Source: a virus. Taken from it: a stretch of 64,000 nucleotides of DNA. The stretch spans positions 1 through 64,000 of the IMG/VR virus record IMGVR_UViG_3300027747_002444, one strand, 5' to 3'. The translations under genes were made by a program, and so were the position numbers. Shown here one piece after another: positions 47,388 to 58,700 of the stretch. Numbering within the stretch: position 1 is the stretch's first letter; every line of letters begins with the position of its first letter. The notes under the pieces were generated by a model that ran no database searches, had not been told where the DNA came from, and worked only from the letters and a program-made list of their open reading frames with translations.

Positions 47388-49127
47388 TTACTCCAATGCA
47401 ATGGTTAATGGGGTGACCAATGTTAAGATTGATTTTTTAAAAGTATCTCCCTCGATAGTTCCAGTACTTTGAACAATTTCAAAGCTGGGTCCTACCTTAA
47501 AATTACCCTTTTCGTTTGAACTTGTGTAGTACACAATGCCTGGTGCATTGGAATCGAATAAGCCGTCAAATACCACCTCATTATCATTGTTAACCTGACC
47601 ACCAAACGCAGGTAAAGCAGATAGAATAACCGTTCCAGTTCCCATGTATTCAAATGTATGAGAACCTGTTGCAATAATACTTCTTGCATAAAATAAAACT
47701 TGTGAACCATAATAAGCAGAAAGATCATTTGGTAAATTTGCATCTAATGTTATCTGGTATTGTGAATTACTAATTTTTGTTACTGGTTGATTTACAAAGA
47801 AGTTATTTAAATCTGTTGAATTTGTTAATGGATTAACTTGATTTATTCTTAATCCCGCAATATTAAAACATGTACCCACATAAGGAACAGTACAAATATA
47901 CTGAACATCATTATTGTTGCCAACATTAACTGGTAGTGCTACTGGATTGTTTATTATGAATTTATTATCACCTGGCGTGAATGCTCCAAATGTACCGCTT
48001 AAAATTGGAACAGTTGATTTACCTCTAGCAACTAATCCCGAAAGACCAAACGTGCAGTTTGATGTACTGATGGAGCAAGTGGCTCCATTTTCAACCAAAA
48101 TTCCTTCGGTTGTGCATACAGTAAACGTACTAACAAACTGTGCATATGCATGATTTAAAAGATGTACACCTTTACCTCCTTGGTTAACCTGTGTGAAAGA
48201 GTCGATAACCATACTTTTAATTTTCCCATCCACTAAACTACCATCAATTCTCATTCCGCACCCTGCATCAAATGCACCATTTTGATTTGGAAAATCTGAT
48301 GACGTTGCGTAAGACGTACAACCTTGTGTGTATGGACTTACGATAATATTTGGACGAGCAGTTGGTGGGGTGATGGTACAATCTATAAAGTTTGATTGTG
48401 CATCAGTATAAGTGTAAGAATAAGCATTATCAAATGAGCCACTAGTTATATAACTGACATAGCCATTGTTTTTAGTATTAAGAGGAAATGCAACAGCTGC
48501 TGATGGACTTTTATGTCCTCTAAATGTTATACCCCAAATGTAACAAGCATTATTTACCCAAAATATATCCATTGTGGAATTAGCTGGTCTTATGGATACT
48601 CTTCTTAAATTGTCACCGATTACAGATGTATTAGGAGGAAGATATAATGGGTTAGCTTCGGTGTAATCTCCTGATTTTACAAAAATTGTATATTGTTTTT
48701 TAACTGCATTTGTATCATTTGCTTGCAACTGTGCAATCTTAGCACAAGCTTTTTTAATTGTTGCATAAGGCAGATCTTCGTTTCTACCTCTGCTTGGAAA
48801 GTTTGTAGGATCATCAAAATCAGAAGCATCTGTGTTTTGGGCAACGTACAGACAATAATTAATTGTTGTAGGATTTGTCTGTAAATAGTTTAATAAATTT
48901 GTAACAGTAATTTTACCCGTTTCTATACTGGGGTTATTTAACGTTAAAGGTAGGTATTGATTATTTGGATCATCTACCGAAGTAACATTAGGCAACAATG
49001 GAATACCCTCACTAATTAATTGTAGCGGAGCTATCTGTCTGGTTATATCTTGTTCTATTGGAAGTCGATCAGCATTAGGATCTACTGGTATAGAAAAAGG
49101 TAAATTTTTTATTTTGATATATGACAT
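47388..49127 (-). CDS. Right-handed beta-helix (pectate-lyase-like) tail protein (579 aa)
   Basis: After an N-terminal baseplate-type region (IKIKNLPFSIPVDPNADRL, YLQTNPTTINYCLYVAQNTD), the motif RNEDLPYATIKKACAKIAQ and KQYTIFVKSGDYTEANPLYL begin a parallel beta-helix (YVSYITSGSFDNAYSY, NGATCSISTSNCTF). Phage beta-helices carry depolymerase or adhesin functions; no catalytic residues can be named. An exact 10-mer box lies inside the gene (48307-48316). A TATAAATA late box precedes the ATG by 6 nt (49134-49141). Confidence 0.75.
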   Translation of the reverse strand: MSYIKIKNLPFSIPVDPNADRLPIEQDITRQIAPLQLISEGIPLLPNVTSVDDPNNQYLPLTLNNPSIETGKITVTNLLNYLQTNPTTINYCLYVAQNTDASDFDDPTNFPSRGRNEDLPYATIKKACAKIAQLQANDTNAVKKQYTIFVKSGDYTEANPLYLPPNTSVIGDNLRRVSIRPANSTMDIFWVNNACYIWGITFRGHKSPSAAVAFPLNTKNNGYVSYITSGSFDNAYSYTYTDAQSNFIDCTITPPTARPNIIVSPYTQGCTSYATSSDFPNQNGAFDAGCGMRIDGSLVDGKIKSMVIDSFTQVNQGGKGVHLLNHAYAQFVSTFTVCTTEGILVENGATCSISTSNCTFGLSGLVARGKSTVPILSGTFGAFTPGDNKFIINNPVALPVNVGNNNDVQYICTVPYVGTCFNIAGLRINQVNPLTNSTDLNNFFVNQPVTKISNSQYQITLDANLPNDLSAYYGSQVLFYARSIIATGSHTFEYMGTGTVILSALPAFGGQVNNDNEVVFDGLFDSNAPGIVYYTSSNEKGNFKVGPSFEIVQSTGTIEGDTFKKSILTLVTPLTIALE

Positions 49128-49133
49128 TTAAAA

Positions 49134-49141
49134 TATTTATA
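49134..49141 (-). promoter_or_regulatory. TATAAATA late-promoter-like box
   Basis: Exact TATAAATA read leftward, 6 nt before the start codon at 49127 of the beta-helix gene. Confidence 0.4.
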
Positions 49142-49159
49142 GGCAAAAGTTGCAATTTT

Positions 49160-49840
49160 CTAAGATATTGTTGATGATAGCGTATTAACTGTTGCAAAAG
49201 GAATAAATGTGTTTATCTCATCTATCTCATATTCGTTGAAATTGATGCTTATCAAACCTAAATTATTGAAATCATTTCTTATTATAAATGACATATTAAA
49301 TATGTTGGTATCGGAGTTATAAGTTAATTTTGGATCTTCTTTTTTACCATTTGTATTACTCCAACCAGATGGTGATATCAAATTAAGTGTTATTGTATTA
49401 TTTAAATAACTTGTTGTTTGTGAGGTTTTTATATCAAAAGAATTAAAATAAAATGAAAATATTATATTTGATGAATTTGTACCAGCAAGTTGATTGAACC
49501 CGCAATAATATACAAGTTTTTTACTTTCACTAAACCAATAATCTATGTTAAGATAAGTGTTTGGTACAAAAGAATTAAATTGAGTAAATGGTTGAATATC
49601 AGATCCATTTACCACAATTTTTTCAAATGCATAACCACTACTAGTTTGGATAAAAAAAGAATCATAAAAGGTATCAAACTTAATTATGTTATTTGAATTT
49701 AAATCATAAAAGAATTTTTTATTAGTATTCTTATATTTTATGAATACAGAGGATAATGCCAAATTAGCAGGAAGAACGGTGTTGGTTATATTTCTTAACC
49801 ATAAATTACCTGCTGAATGACTTTGATTATATGTATTCAT
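49160..49840 (-). CDS. Hypothetical virion protein (226 aa)
   Basis: Unrecognised beta-rich protein, Asn/Tyr/Phe-rich like the other virion genes, starting MNTYNQSHSAGNLWLRNITN. Sequence features are AFEKIVVNGSDIQPF, SESKKLVYYCGFNQL and alternating beta segments. It sits between the beta-helix gene and the 211-residue gene (1-nt gap at 49841), so it is probably part of the same structural operon. Confidence 0.6.
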   Translation of the reverse strand: MNTYNQSHSAGNLWLRNITNTVLPANLALSSVFIKYKNTNKKFFYDLNSNNIIKFDTFYDSFFIQTSSGYAFEKIVVNGSDIQPFTQFNSFVPNTYLNIDYWFSESKKLVYYCGFNQLAGTNSSNIIFSFYFNSFDIKTSQTTSYLNNTITLNLISPSGWSNTNGKKEDPKLTYNSDTNIFNMSFIIRNDFNNLGLISINFNEYEIDEINTFIPFATVNTLSSTIS

Positions 49841-49841
49841 A

Positions 49842-50477
49842 TTATGGATATGTTTGTGTTATATATGTACCAGAATCAGGGTTAACTGGATTTGGTTGAA
49901 AATCAATATTTTTGATATCAAGGTTTGTGTTATTGAATTTATTTGCAAATGGAGAAACAAGATTATAGGTCTTACTTAATTGACTTGCTGTGATTTGTTG
50001 TTTTGGTATTGGTTTCCATTTTACCAATGACATTAAAATATTGTTAGGATTTTGTGTTTCAAACGTATACAAAATTTGATTATCTGCTCCAAACATTCTT
50101 GTCTTTATTAGGTGAACTTCATTAAATAATTTATTAATACCTTGATCTAAAGAAGGGTTTTGTAAATTTAAATTTATAGTAAAACTAGATGGTTTACTTT
50201 CTCCAAATAAATATATATTAATTGTTATTATGTAAACTGAAAGCTTTGAATTTTTTGAAACAAAATTTTTTGTTTTTGGATAATTTTTAGGATCACCATT
50301 TATGTTTGGATCTGGTTTAAATGTTTGAGAGTCCATCGAACCATCACCCCAAATATAATCAATTTGTCTTATTTTTTTATTTAAAGACAAATTTAAAGGA
50401 TTAATTGTTAATGTATAAGGAGCAAAAGAATTAATTGTTTGATTTGCAATCGATACAGATGAACTATAAGGAGACAT
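49842..50477 (-). CDS. Hypothetical virion protein (211 aa)
   Basis: Starts MSPYSSSVSIANQTINSFAP. A short PKD-like element is visible (KIRQIDYIWGDGSMDSQTF), where WGDGS is the PKD turn, followed by ITINIYLFGESKPSSFTINL. Remainder beta-rich. Similar elements occur in the giant proteins at 53660 and 55693. Likely a tail accessory protein. Confidence 0.6.
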   Translation of the reverse strand: MSPYSSSVSIANQTINSFAPYTLTINPLNLSLNKKIRQIDYIWGDGSMDSQTFKPDPNINGDPKNYPKTKNFVSKNSKLSVYIITINIYLFGESKPSSFTINLNLQNPSLDQGINKLFNEVHLIKTRMFGADNQILYTFETQNPNNILMSLVKWKPIPKQQITASQLSKTYNLVSPFANKFNNTNLDIKNIDFQPNPVNPDSGTYITQTYP

Positions 50478-50498
50478 TATAATATAATTATCCTATTT

Positions 50499-53400
50499 TT
50501 AGATGTTATAAATGCGGGTTGGAAGATAATAATAACCATTAGTGTTACCAAGACCCAATTCTCCGTTTGCATTAGTTCCACAACCATAAACCTTTCCACT
50601 CTGGGTTATAATTACTAATGTATATTGATATTTATAACCTCTGCCATTATATGATATCCTTGCGGCTTTTTCATTATAAGGTAATCTAACCTTTGTAAAC
50701 GATGTAACATTAGCAACCGTACTTGATTGCGCACCTGCGCCTTGGTTGTCTGTATTATCACCAGCTGTCCAAACCGATCCGTCACTTAATAATAGTGCAG
50801 ATGAAGAACCACACATAATTATTTCAACAACTGTACAATCGTTTAATGGATTACCTGTCGTATAACCTTCCGTAACAGTAAAAATAACCGAAGATGGTGA
50901 AAATTGACCAGTTGTAGATGATGTACCATTACTTAGTTGACCTTGATCATTATACCCCCAACTATATAATTTATTACCTGAAGTATAGGCTATAGCTGAT
51001 CCCTTTAATCCCGCTGAATAACTTGCTTGAAATAATGTTACTGGATTTGTGTCTGGAATTGTTATTTTTGATGCATAATTAAGGCTTTTTACAGTAGTAC
51101 CCAATCCTAATTCGCCAGATGCTCCGTTTCCACTTGCCCAAAGACTTCCATCATTCAGTAGGAAGTATGTTGTTGCCAGTGGTGAACCGCCAAGATTTCC
51201 GTTATCAGCGACATATATTCTATTTATACCATATAACATTTTGTCATATAATCCTGATAATACTGGAGCAAATGTTGCTTGAGTGGTGCCACCAATTGTA
51301 ATGCCGTTTGCTAATGCACCATTGCCGTTCCACCCTGCTCCATATGCTGTACCATCATTTTTTAAAACAAAACTTATAATACTACCTGCATATACATCTT
51401 TAAACATTAATGAAGGAGTTGTTACGGTTCCAGAATTTGCTTTATAATTGAATGCTGGATATGCTGATATTGCTTTTGTGCTACCTGCACAATATTGTGG
51501 AGTATAATTTACAGCGGAAGGTGAATACACCACACTTAAATTATTAAGTCCACACTGTCCATTTGTATTAAATCCCCATGTGTATATTGTTCCATCAGTT
51601 GCTAAAGCAATACAATGAATTTTTTCGGAACTTGCATTTGTAGTTACATCAGTTGGTAATGGAGTAGATGCAAATTTTATAATTTGAGTACTAAGATTAG
51701 TTGTAAATGTTATTTTATCAAGTTTACTAGAATAAGTTAAAGAATCAAAAGCTTTACCCAATCCAAGTTGATTTACTGAATTAGATCCAGCTGCATGTAA
51801 ATTTCCTAAACTATCTAAAACATATGTGTTGTAGGAACTTCTCCACATTTCAACAGGTCTATATGACGGTAATGATAAACTACATGTTGTGGGGGTAAGA
51901 TAATTAATTGCAGTAGCGATTGAATATCCGTTTGGTACACTTCCTAAAGTACCATATCCCGACATGTATAAACTTCCATCATCATATAAAATTCCAATAT
52001 TATTAACGGATTCACGAGCTTTTGCGCTAAATGTTGCTCTGATATCTGCCATTCCGTAAGCATTATAACCAATATCTAAAACACCATTATTGTACACATA
52101 AACTCTTGGATGAGTAGTATAACCAAATCCTGCATCGGTTATTTTAATTGATAAAAGGTTACCCGAACCATCTACAACAGGAATTGCAGTTGCCTGACGA
52201 TTATTAGAACCTAATGGATATGTTGGTGCATCAATTATAACCGTTGGATTTATTAATGACACTGCACCTCTAGTACCAACAACAATGTTTCTAACCGAAC
52301 CACTAATTACTGGTAAAGGTGGTGTAGCAAATGCTGTTACCCTGTTAACATAGGTATAAGTTTGATTCCAATTTGAACTCAATGTTAAAACGTTAGAATA
52401 AACCGAATTCCAATTTGCACTTAATTTATTAACATTTAAATAAACCGAACTATTAGCAGGTGTATTGCCACCCCATGTACTAATAATGGTATATCCAGTA
52501 TAACCTTGTTGCCAACCACTACTTAAATTTGATACTGAAGTGTAAGCAGCAACACCTTCTAGTGCTGCTTCACCTGGATTCCAGCTTTGATAATTGTCAT
52601 GGACAAGTTTATTTATGTATAAATTATCGGCAGACTGTTGAGCAAACGTTGCATACACATTATTCCAATTTGCACTTAACTTATTAACGTTTGTGTAATT
52701 GGAATTCCATGCAATACTATTTCCCCCGTTTACAATAATATTGCCATATGAACTAATGTTTCCATTTATTGTTAGAATATTATTACTGGTTGGTGTTAAT
52801 CCCCCAATTACAACATTTCCACTGTTATCAATTATAAATGGAGATGAATCGTTAGCTTGATCATCGACTCGGAACGAGTCGCCAGTTCCCATTTGAGTTA
52901 TTCTCAGTGCTTCAAAATTAGTGTTTGCGTAAACTGATGCATTATTAGCAGATAGAATATTTGTTGAAATACTAACTTGTGAACTTAAATTGTTAACATA
53001 TGTAAAATTAGCTTTTGAAGCTGTAAGATTAGAACCAAATATAAAAGTATTAGGCTGTAAATTTGTATTATTGAGAATACCACCCCCAATAAATGAATGA
53101 TAACCAGATGCAATGTTTTCTCTTCCGTTTACTACAGTGGAATAAGCAGATAATGCTGAGTTAGCTCGTCCACCCAGTGTACTGGAATAATATCCATTTG
53201 CTATATTAGAATTTCCAATTGCTGTTGCATATTGACCACCTGCTAAATTATTAGCACCTATGATATTTGAAGTATTAATGCTTGAGTTATTAGGTCCTAT
53301 GGTAAGATTACCCATTGCACTTATTGAACCAATAACAGTTAAAGCAACATTTGGTGTTGCTGTTCCGATACCCACGTTGCCACCTATAAAGGCAGCTGCA

Positions 53401-53570
53401 TATGCACTGGTGGATGGGACAACTGCGCTTAATGCTCCTGTTAAGACGAAATCGCCTCTAAAGGGGTTATCATAACTAGCAATTGGATCGTGACCTGCAT
53501 CAGGATTTGATGCATTTGGATACGTGTGGTGGTTTGCTCTGTGGAATTTTGAATGGAATCTATTTGACAT
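50499..53570 (-). CDS. Tail protein: YadA-type repeats plus RCC1-like beta-propeller (1023 aa)
   Basis: Residues about 65-185 are YadA-type repeats (TAIGNSNIANGYYSSTLGGR). The middle (about 230-520) contains repeats with NVNKLSANWNNVYA and similar. The C-terminal half (about 530-1020) has RCC1-type propeller blades: SLGNLHAAGSNSVNQLGLG, TWGFNTNGQCGLNN, SWGYNDQGQLSNG, AAGDNTDNQGAG, YGCGTNANGELGLGNTNGY. RCC1 domains bind proteins or other ligands in eukaryotes and bacteria; on a tail they would be a receptor-binding head. The start at 53570 (MSNRFHSKFH) opens the fibre block. Confidence 0.82.
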   Translation of the reverse strand: MSNRFHSKFHRANHHTYPNASNPDAGHDPIASYDNPFRGDFVLTGALSAVVPSTSAYAAAFIGGNVGIGTATPNVALTVIGSISAMGNLTIGPNNSSINTSNIIGANNLAGGQYATAIGNSNIANGYYSSTLGGRANSALSAYSTVVNGRENIASGYHSFIGGGILNNTNLQPNTFIFGSNLTASKANFTYVNNLSSQVSISTNILSANNASVYANTNFEALRITQMGTGDSFRVDDQANDSSPFIIDNSGNVVIGGLTPTSNNILTINGNISSYGNIIVNGGNSIAWNSNYTNVNKLSANWNNVYATFAQQSADNLYINKLVHDNYQSWNPGEAALEGVAAYTSVSNLSSGWQQGYTGYTIISTWGGNTPANSSVYLNVNKLSANWNSVYSNVLTLSSNWNQTYTYVNRVTAFATPPLPVISGSVRNIVVGTRGAVSLINPTVIIDAPTYPLGSNNRQATAIPVVDGSGNLLSIKITDAGFGYTTHPRVYVYNNGVLDIGYNAYGMADIRATFSAKARESVNNIGILYDDGSLYMSGYGTLGSVPNGYSIATAINYLTPTTCSLSLPSYRPVEMWRSSYNTYVLDSLGNLHAAGSNSVNQLGLGKAFDSLTYSSKLDKITFTTNLSTQIIKFASTPLPTDVTTNASSEKIHCIALATDGTIYTWGFNTNGQCGLNNLSVVYSPSAVNYTPQYCAGSTKAISAYPAFNYKANSGTVTTPSLMFKDVYAGSIISFVLKNDGTAYGAGWNGNGALANGITIGGTTQATFAPVLSGLYDKMLYGINRIYVADNGNLGGSPLATTYFLLNDGSLWASGNGASGELGLGTTVKSLNYASKITIPDTNPVTLFQASYSAGLKGSAIAYTSGNKLYSWGYNDQGQLSNGTSSTTGQFSPSSVIFTVTEGYTTGNPLNDCTVVEIIMCGSSSALLLSDGSVWTAGDNTDNQGAGAQSSTVANVTSFTKVRLPYNEKAARISYNGRGYKYQYTLVIITQSGKVYGCGTNANGELGLGNTNGYYYLPTRIYNI

Positions 53571-53659
53571 AATCTTTTCTCAAGCCAATGGTTGTCCATA
53601 GAACCATTTCTGGTTACTATTGTTGAATTGATTACTAATATTTATCTTAAAACATTACA

Positions 53660-55714
53660 TTATGAACAACATTTTGAAATTGCTTTACCCCATGTAATAT
53701 TTGGTGCATATCCAGCATTTGGAAAGTCACTGGTAAGTTCCAAATATGTTATTGGATTAATTCCACAGGTTCTAATTACAGGTAAAGATACATTATATGA
53801 AGAAGTTGCCTTCCATGACCAACAGAACTGACCATCACAATCAGAATTATTGTTTCGGCTATCAATGTTAACGTTTTGAACTGCTAAAAACTGGTTTAAA
53901 ACTTCTAAAGAATCATATAGTTTCTTAAGTTCTTTATTAAAAACAGATGGAATATGCAATTCATTTACACCAACGCCCAATGTCTCATTTTCGACATCAT
54001 TATTGAGAACAGGAGCATTAGCAACATCTATTGGTAAAAATGAAAAATATTGAATAGTTCCGTTTGTTGTTTGTTCCGTAGCAAGGATAAATTGAGCATT
54101 TAATGTATCTCTGAATGTTTTTATGTTTTGAGCTATTCTTATTAATGATCGATTATAATTTAAGTCTGATGAAAATTCTTCGCTTGTTACTTTAAGTTGA
54201 TCACTAGACCAATATTCATATGATAACCCACCACCTATTTTAAATATATCTAAAACATCTTGGAATTTTAACAAACAGGAATTTGAACTTATTAATAGTG
54301 ATCGACTTACACTACTTCTAATACTATTATATATTGTTGATGATGTTTTTGGTATTTGAACATTTGTTATAAATGTATTTGAAGAAGAATACTTGTATAC
54401 GTTTTGACTTGTTAATACATAAAAGAAATCTCCATTTTCATCAAAGGATATTTTTATAGGATTAGTAGTAACTATATCCTTTATGGAAAAATTAACAAAA
54501 GGATTTGCTGCTCTATTATCATAAACATATATGTTTTTTGAAAGTGTCAATATATAAACAAGGGATGTTATGGGATGAACAGCAACACTTATTATCTGTT
54601 CTCCTTTGTAAGAATCTGAAAAATAAGTATAAATCCAATTTAAATCTTGGTTGTATTGTTTAACGCAATTGTTATTATAATCAACGACATATACGTTTTC
54701 ATTTGCATAGTTAACTTCAGTAGGGGAATTAAACTTATCATGATCATTAAGTAAACCAAATCCTCCAGTGTAAAGTTGTATGTTTATTGATGGTGAATAC
54801 AAACTACTTAAATCTATATTAAATTTATAAATTTTATTTGCACCCGTATCGGCAATAAATATATATTGACCTGTGCTGTCAATATCAAAAGACTGTGGAG
54901 CAATTAAAAGATCTTGTATGTCGTTTGCATTAGTAAAAATTGTTTCTTGGGGAATTGCAGAAGATGAAAAAGCTCTGAAACGTGTACCATCTAAAACATA
55001 AATTCCGTTTGAATTTTCTTTTGCATCCCTGATATCCGAAAAATAAGATTTACCATCGGAAACTGCTAATTCTGGGTTGTTTATATATTCAGAATTGTAT
55101 GTTTGCGTTGACCATGAAATACCAGCAGCTTTTGAATGGGATGGACTACCCAACCATCCAAAATATTCACTGGGTGATTCAGTATTCATTGTCTGTGTAT
55201 TGGATTTAAGATAATCCAAATTATCTTGTAATCTTGTGATTGCAGTATTAAAGATATCTTCCACGCCCCATTCGTTTGGTTGAATGTAAATTTGATCCAA
55301 TGTGTATGGCATCATCAAGTTTATTTCATTTATCAATCTTATATTTTCTTGATTGTAAACATCCCAACTATTTTTAACTATAAATGGAACAGGGGAAACA
55401 AAAGATTGTATTGTATTGTCTGAATATATGGCAGAATAAGATACATGATAAGTTCCCTTGGTTTTGTAAGTTTGGTGAATTTTATCCGTTGGATTTGAAT
55501 AAACCAAATTACTACCGTCTCCAAAATTTGTAACAAATTGTGTTATGTAATAATTTGATGTATAATAAACAGGTGCTTTATATTCTACATATAAATCTTT
55601 ACCAGTTAAACAATAAACAGTCGATAGAAACAATTGTGGATTTAACGAAGTTGTGTAGGCATTTATAGTTGTACCAGTATTATTAATTAAACTCATAGAC
55701 TTATTTGGTTCCAA
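53660..55714 (-). CDS. Baseplate-proximal protein with PKD-like and NHL-like repeats (684 aa)
   Basis: N-terminal PKD-type domain (FVTNFGDGSNLVY, TYKTKGTYHVSYS). A helical region (ALIRTLQDNLDYL-like, QNEWGVEDIFNTAI) and a PSEYFGWLG motif follow. About 210-450 is a beta-propeller of NHL type (DSTGQYIFIADTGANKIYKF, NYANENVYVVDYNNNCVKQ, DENGDFFYVLTSQNVYKYSS). Ends in a Cys-containing region (CDGQFCWSWKATSSYN). Its 3' end is at 53660. It overlaps the next gene upstream by 22 nt, showing a tight operon. Confidence 0.7.
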   Translation of the reverse strand: MEPNKSMSLINNTGTTINAYTTSLNPQLFLSTVYCLTGKDLYVEYKAPVYYTSNYYITQFVTNFGDGSNLVYSNPTDKIHQTYKTKGTYHVSYSAIYSDNTIQSFVSPVPFIVKNSWDVYNQENIRLINEINLMMPYTLDQIYIQPNEWGVEDIFNTAITRLQDNLDYLKSNTQTMNTESPSEYFGWLGSPSHSKAAGISWSTQTYNSEYINNPELAVSDGKSYFSDIRDAKENSNGIYVLDGTRFRAFSSSAIPQETIFTNANDIQDLLIAPQSFDIDSTGQYIFIADTGANKIYKFNIDLSSLYSPSINIQLYTGGFGLLNDHDKFNSPTEVNYANENVYVVDYNNNCVKQYNQDLNWIYTYFSDSYKGEQIISVAVHPITSLVYILTLSKNIYVYDNRAANPFVNFSIKDIVTTNPIKISFDENGDFFYVLTSQNVYKYSSSNTFITNVQIPKTSSTIYNSIRSSVSRSLLISSNSCLLKFQDVLDIFKIGGGLSYEYWSSDQLKVTSEEFSSDLNYNRSLIRIAQNIKTFRDTLNAQFILATEQTTNGTIQYFSFLPIDVANAPVLNNDVENETLGVGVNELHIPSVFNKELKKLYDSLEVLNQFLAVQNVNIDSRNNNSDCDGQFCWSWKATSSYNVSLPVIRTCGINPITYLELTSDFPNAGYAPNITWGKAISKCCS

Positions 55715-58700
55715 TTATTTATAACACTTGGTAGTTGTGATGATATTTTTGCAAAAACTGTAGATGGTATACCCTGAAATACCTTTGGGGTTGCATAAAC
55801 AAAAAAATCTTGAATTCCTAAACTTCCACTATAAAGAGGAACATAAGGATCTCCTATTTTTATTTTAAATATGGTAACTGGATTGTTGTTATTATATGCT
55901 ACCCCCGAACTAAGATCTTGGCAGACTGTCCAATAAACACCTGATAAACAATAATACACACTACCAGCCATAATATTAGTTGGTGAAGTTGGGGATGACA
56001 CATTAAAATTCTGTTGGATTACAACGTTTTTAGTATCATCCAAATTAATGGATGTATTTAAAACGCTGAAAGTAAATTCGACATCATCATATGGTAAAAT
56101 CAAAGGTGAACATTGGAATGGATTTGCACTTACTGAACAAATTGAATCATATGTTGTGAATGTATTATTAAATGAACGTTTTACAATACTATTATTTTCA
56201 CCAATAGCAGATAATGCATAATAACTAGTACCCATTGATTCGGGGAATGTTGTATCATTATAAGCAACTAATGATAATTTAAGACCATTATTCATTAATT
56301 GTATGTCATTTGGATTATATGGAATATCAGCAACAGCATAACTACTGTTTATTGTTGTTATTTCATATGTACTAAAATTTTGATATTCATAATAATTAAA
56401 ATCATTTCGGTTTGAAGATAACCACAATGATATAGTATCATTAGCAGTATTGTTATAACTTGATGGGTAATTGGTTAATGTATAATTTAAATAAGTTTTG
56501 CTGTCGGTAGCATCCACTGATGTTAAAAGATAAGCAAATCCATTATTGAACCCAACTTGAGGATATGTTAAAAATTCAATGGGATTTTCAAAAATAACAG
56601 AACTTAAAAAGTAAACATATGTTGATGCTTTGAAATCATGAGCACTCGTCCAGCCTGGTGCCACTACTGATGTCAACTGCATTGTAACTAATGCAGATAA
56701 TAGATTACTATCGTTTGTTGGTAAGGAACTGGTATAAAAATTGAAATATAGATTAGGAGATCCATCTTCAATATTGATATATGGTATTCCTTGAGAACTG
56801 TCCTTATTATTAACAAGTTGACCATTAATATACCAATTTATATTAGCATAATAATTTTGATTTTTTGTTAAAGGTGTAAACTGAAAAATTGAATAATTAA
56901 GTTCTGATCTTGTGATTGTATTTTGACCAATATTAGTATTTGATAATATTTTATTATCTGAATCTATATCATATGTAGATATAAAATCCGCATTTATAAT
57001 ATTAGAATCTGGTAAATCATCTACCGAAAAATTATATGATCCAGATAAGCATGGATAAATAATATCTGTATAGGCATTCACATAAATTTTATGTAACTCA
57101 GGATATGTGTTATTACTGTAAGGTGCTACTAAAATTTTAATTGTGCTTATTTCTTGAAAGGTTGATTGTGTTCCAAATTTATAACTAGAAATTATATTTC
57201 CATTTGAATCGATTTTATATGCACTGATTGGTTGATTTGTTGGATCAGTTTGTGCATCATAACTCCATGTCCAATACATTGGTACGCTTCCGTAATCTGG
57301 TGATAAATTATAAAGTTTACCATTAAAAGGAATATATGTTGATAATTCTATTTCTCTTGGTGATTGTAAATTATATAAAGGTGAACTAGGTGCTACACCA
57401 AGCTGCCCCGTTGAAAAATAATTAAATAAGCTAGGGTCAGTTATAATACTAGATGGTTTGATTTCTAAATTAGCAGAAAGATAGACTGTTATAGTGTCAG
57501 GACCAAACCCCGAAACATTTATAAGCCAAGTATTAGCATTAAATGCATATTGTGAATTTGGTTCTATTGGTTGTAAAATATTGCCATTTTGATCAACACC
57601 ATTAAAGTATAAATCGTTTCTAATGTTACCTTGTGAATCTTTCGCATACCATATTATATTTGAATATGTTAAATCAACATAGGGCCACCCATCAAGAGAA
57701 TTATTTGTACTTGCATCTATTGTTATTGAATTGCTGGTTTCATTAAAAATATCTAATTCAATACTCCAAGGATTAACTGGCTTCAAATATTTACCAAGTG
57801 TTATATTTGTTGCATTGAACGCATCGAGTTGACCTGCTACACTTGATGATAGACTTGCACGTATTGTAAAATTAAGCTCACCTAAATCAAGATTAGGATA
57901 ATTTATCAAAAGATCTTTACCAGAAATTACTGGTATCCAAGGACTTTTTACTATATCATAAAATTTACCAGTAAGAGATTGCGATAAATTTTCACCATAA
58001 CTAAAATTAACATAAGGTAGATATTGTGAGGATATATTTGTTTTAAATCTTATGTAATCATTTGGACAAGTTGAGTAAAGATCGTAAGATAAACAATTAT
58101 AATCAGAAGTTATGTAACTTGATAGTTTAACATAATTACTATTTAATTGATTTGTTGTTGGATCAACAATTTTAGAATAAAGATAAAAATTTAATGAATT
58201 ACTATCAACTATAGCAGAATTTGAATCTCTTAATGTTGTTTTATATGAATAATAATGGGGTGGATATTTTGTTTCATAAATTTTAGGTTGATCTATTATG
58301 TCTGTAAGTTTATATGGGACATTTAAATTCCATGTTGTTGTTGGGTTTACAGTGCCAAAAATTAATTCTTTTGTTTTTCTAATGTAAGGAGAATCTGCAA
58401 TATAGCTAACACCTATAAATGAACCTACTAATCCTTTTGCATAATAAGGAGAACCAGTATAATTGTTAAAATATGCAAAATTACAATTATTTGTAGATAA
58501 TGTTACATACATTACACAATTTTTAGGACTATGTAATGCAGAAGCGGGATCTATTGTTGTTTGTATTAATTGAAAATTTGGATTGTTAAACTTATTCGTA
58601 GTAGCATTTGGATAATATATAATATAACTAGAATTAAACAATGGAACATTGTTATAATATTTTGTTACATCTGGTAAGGTTTGAACAACTAATGCATTGG

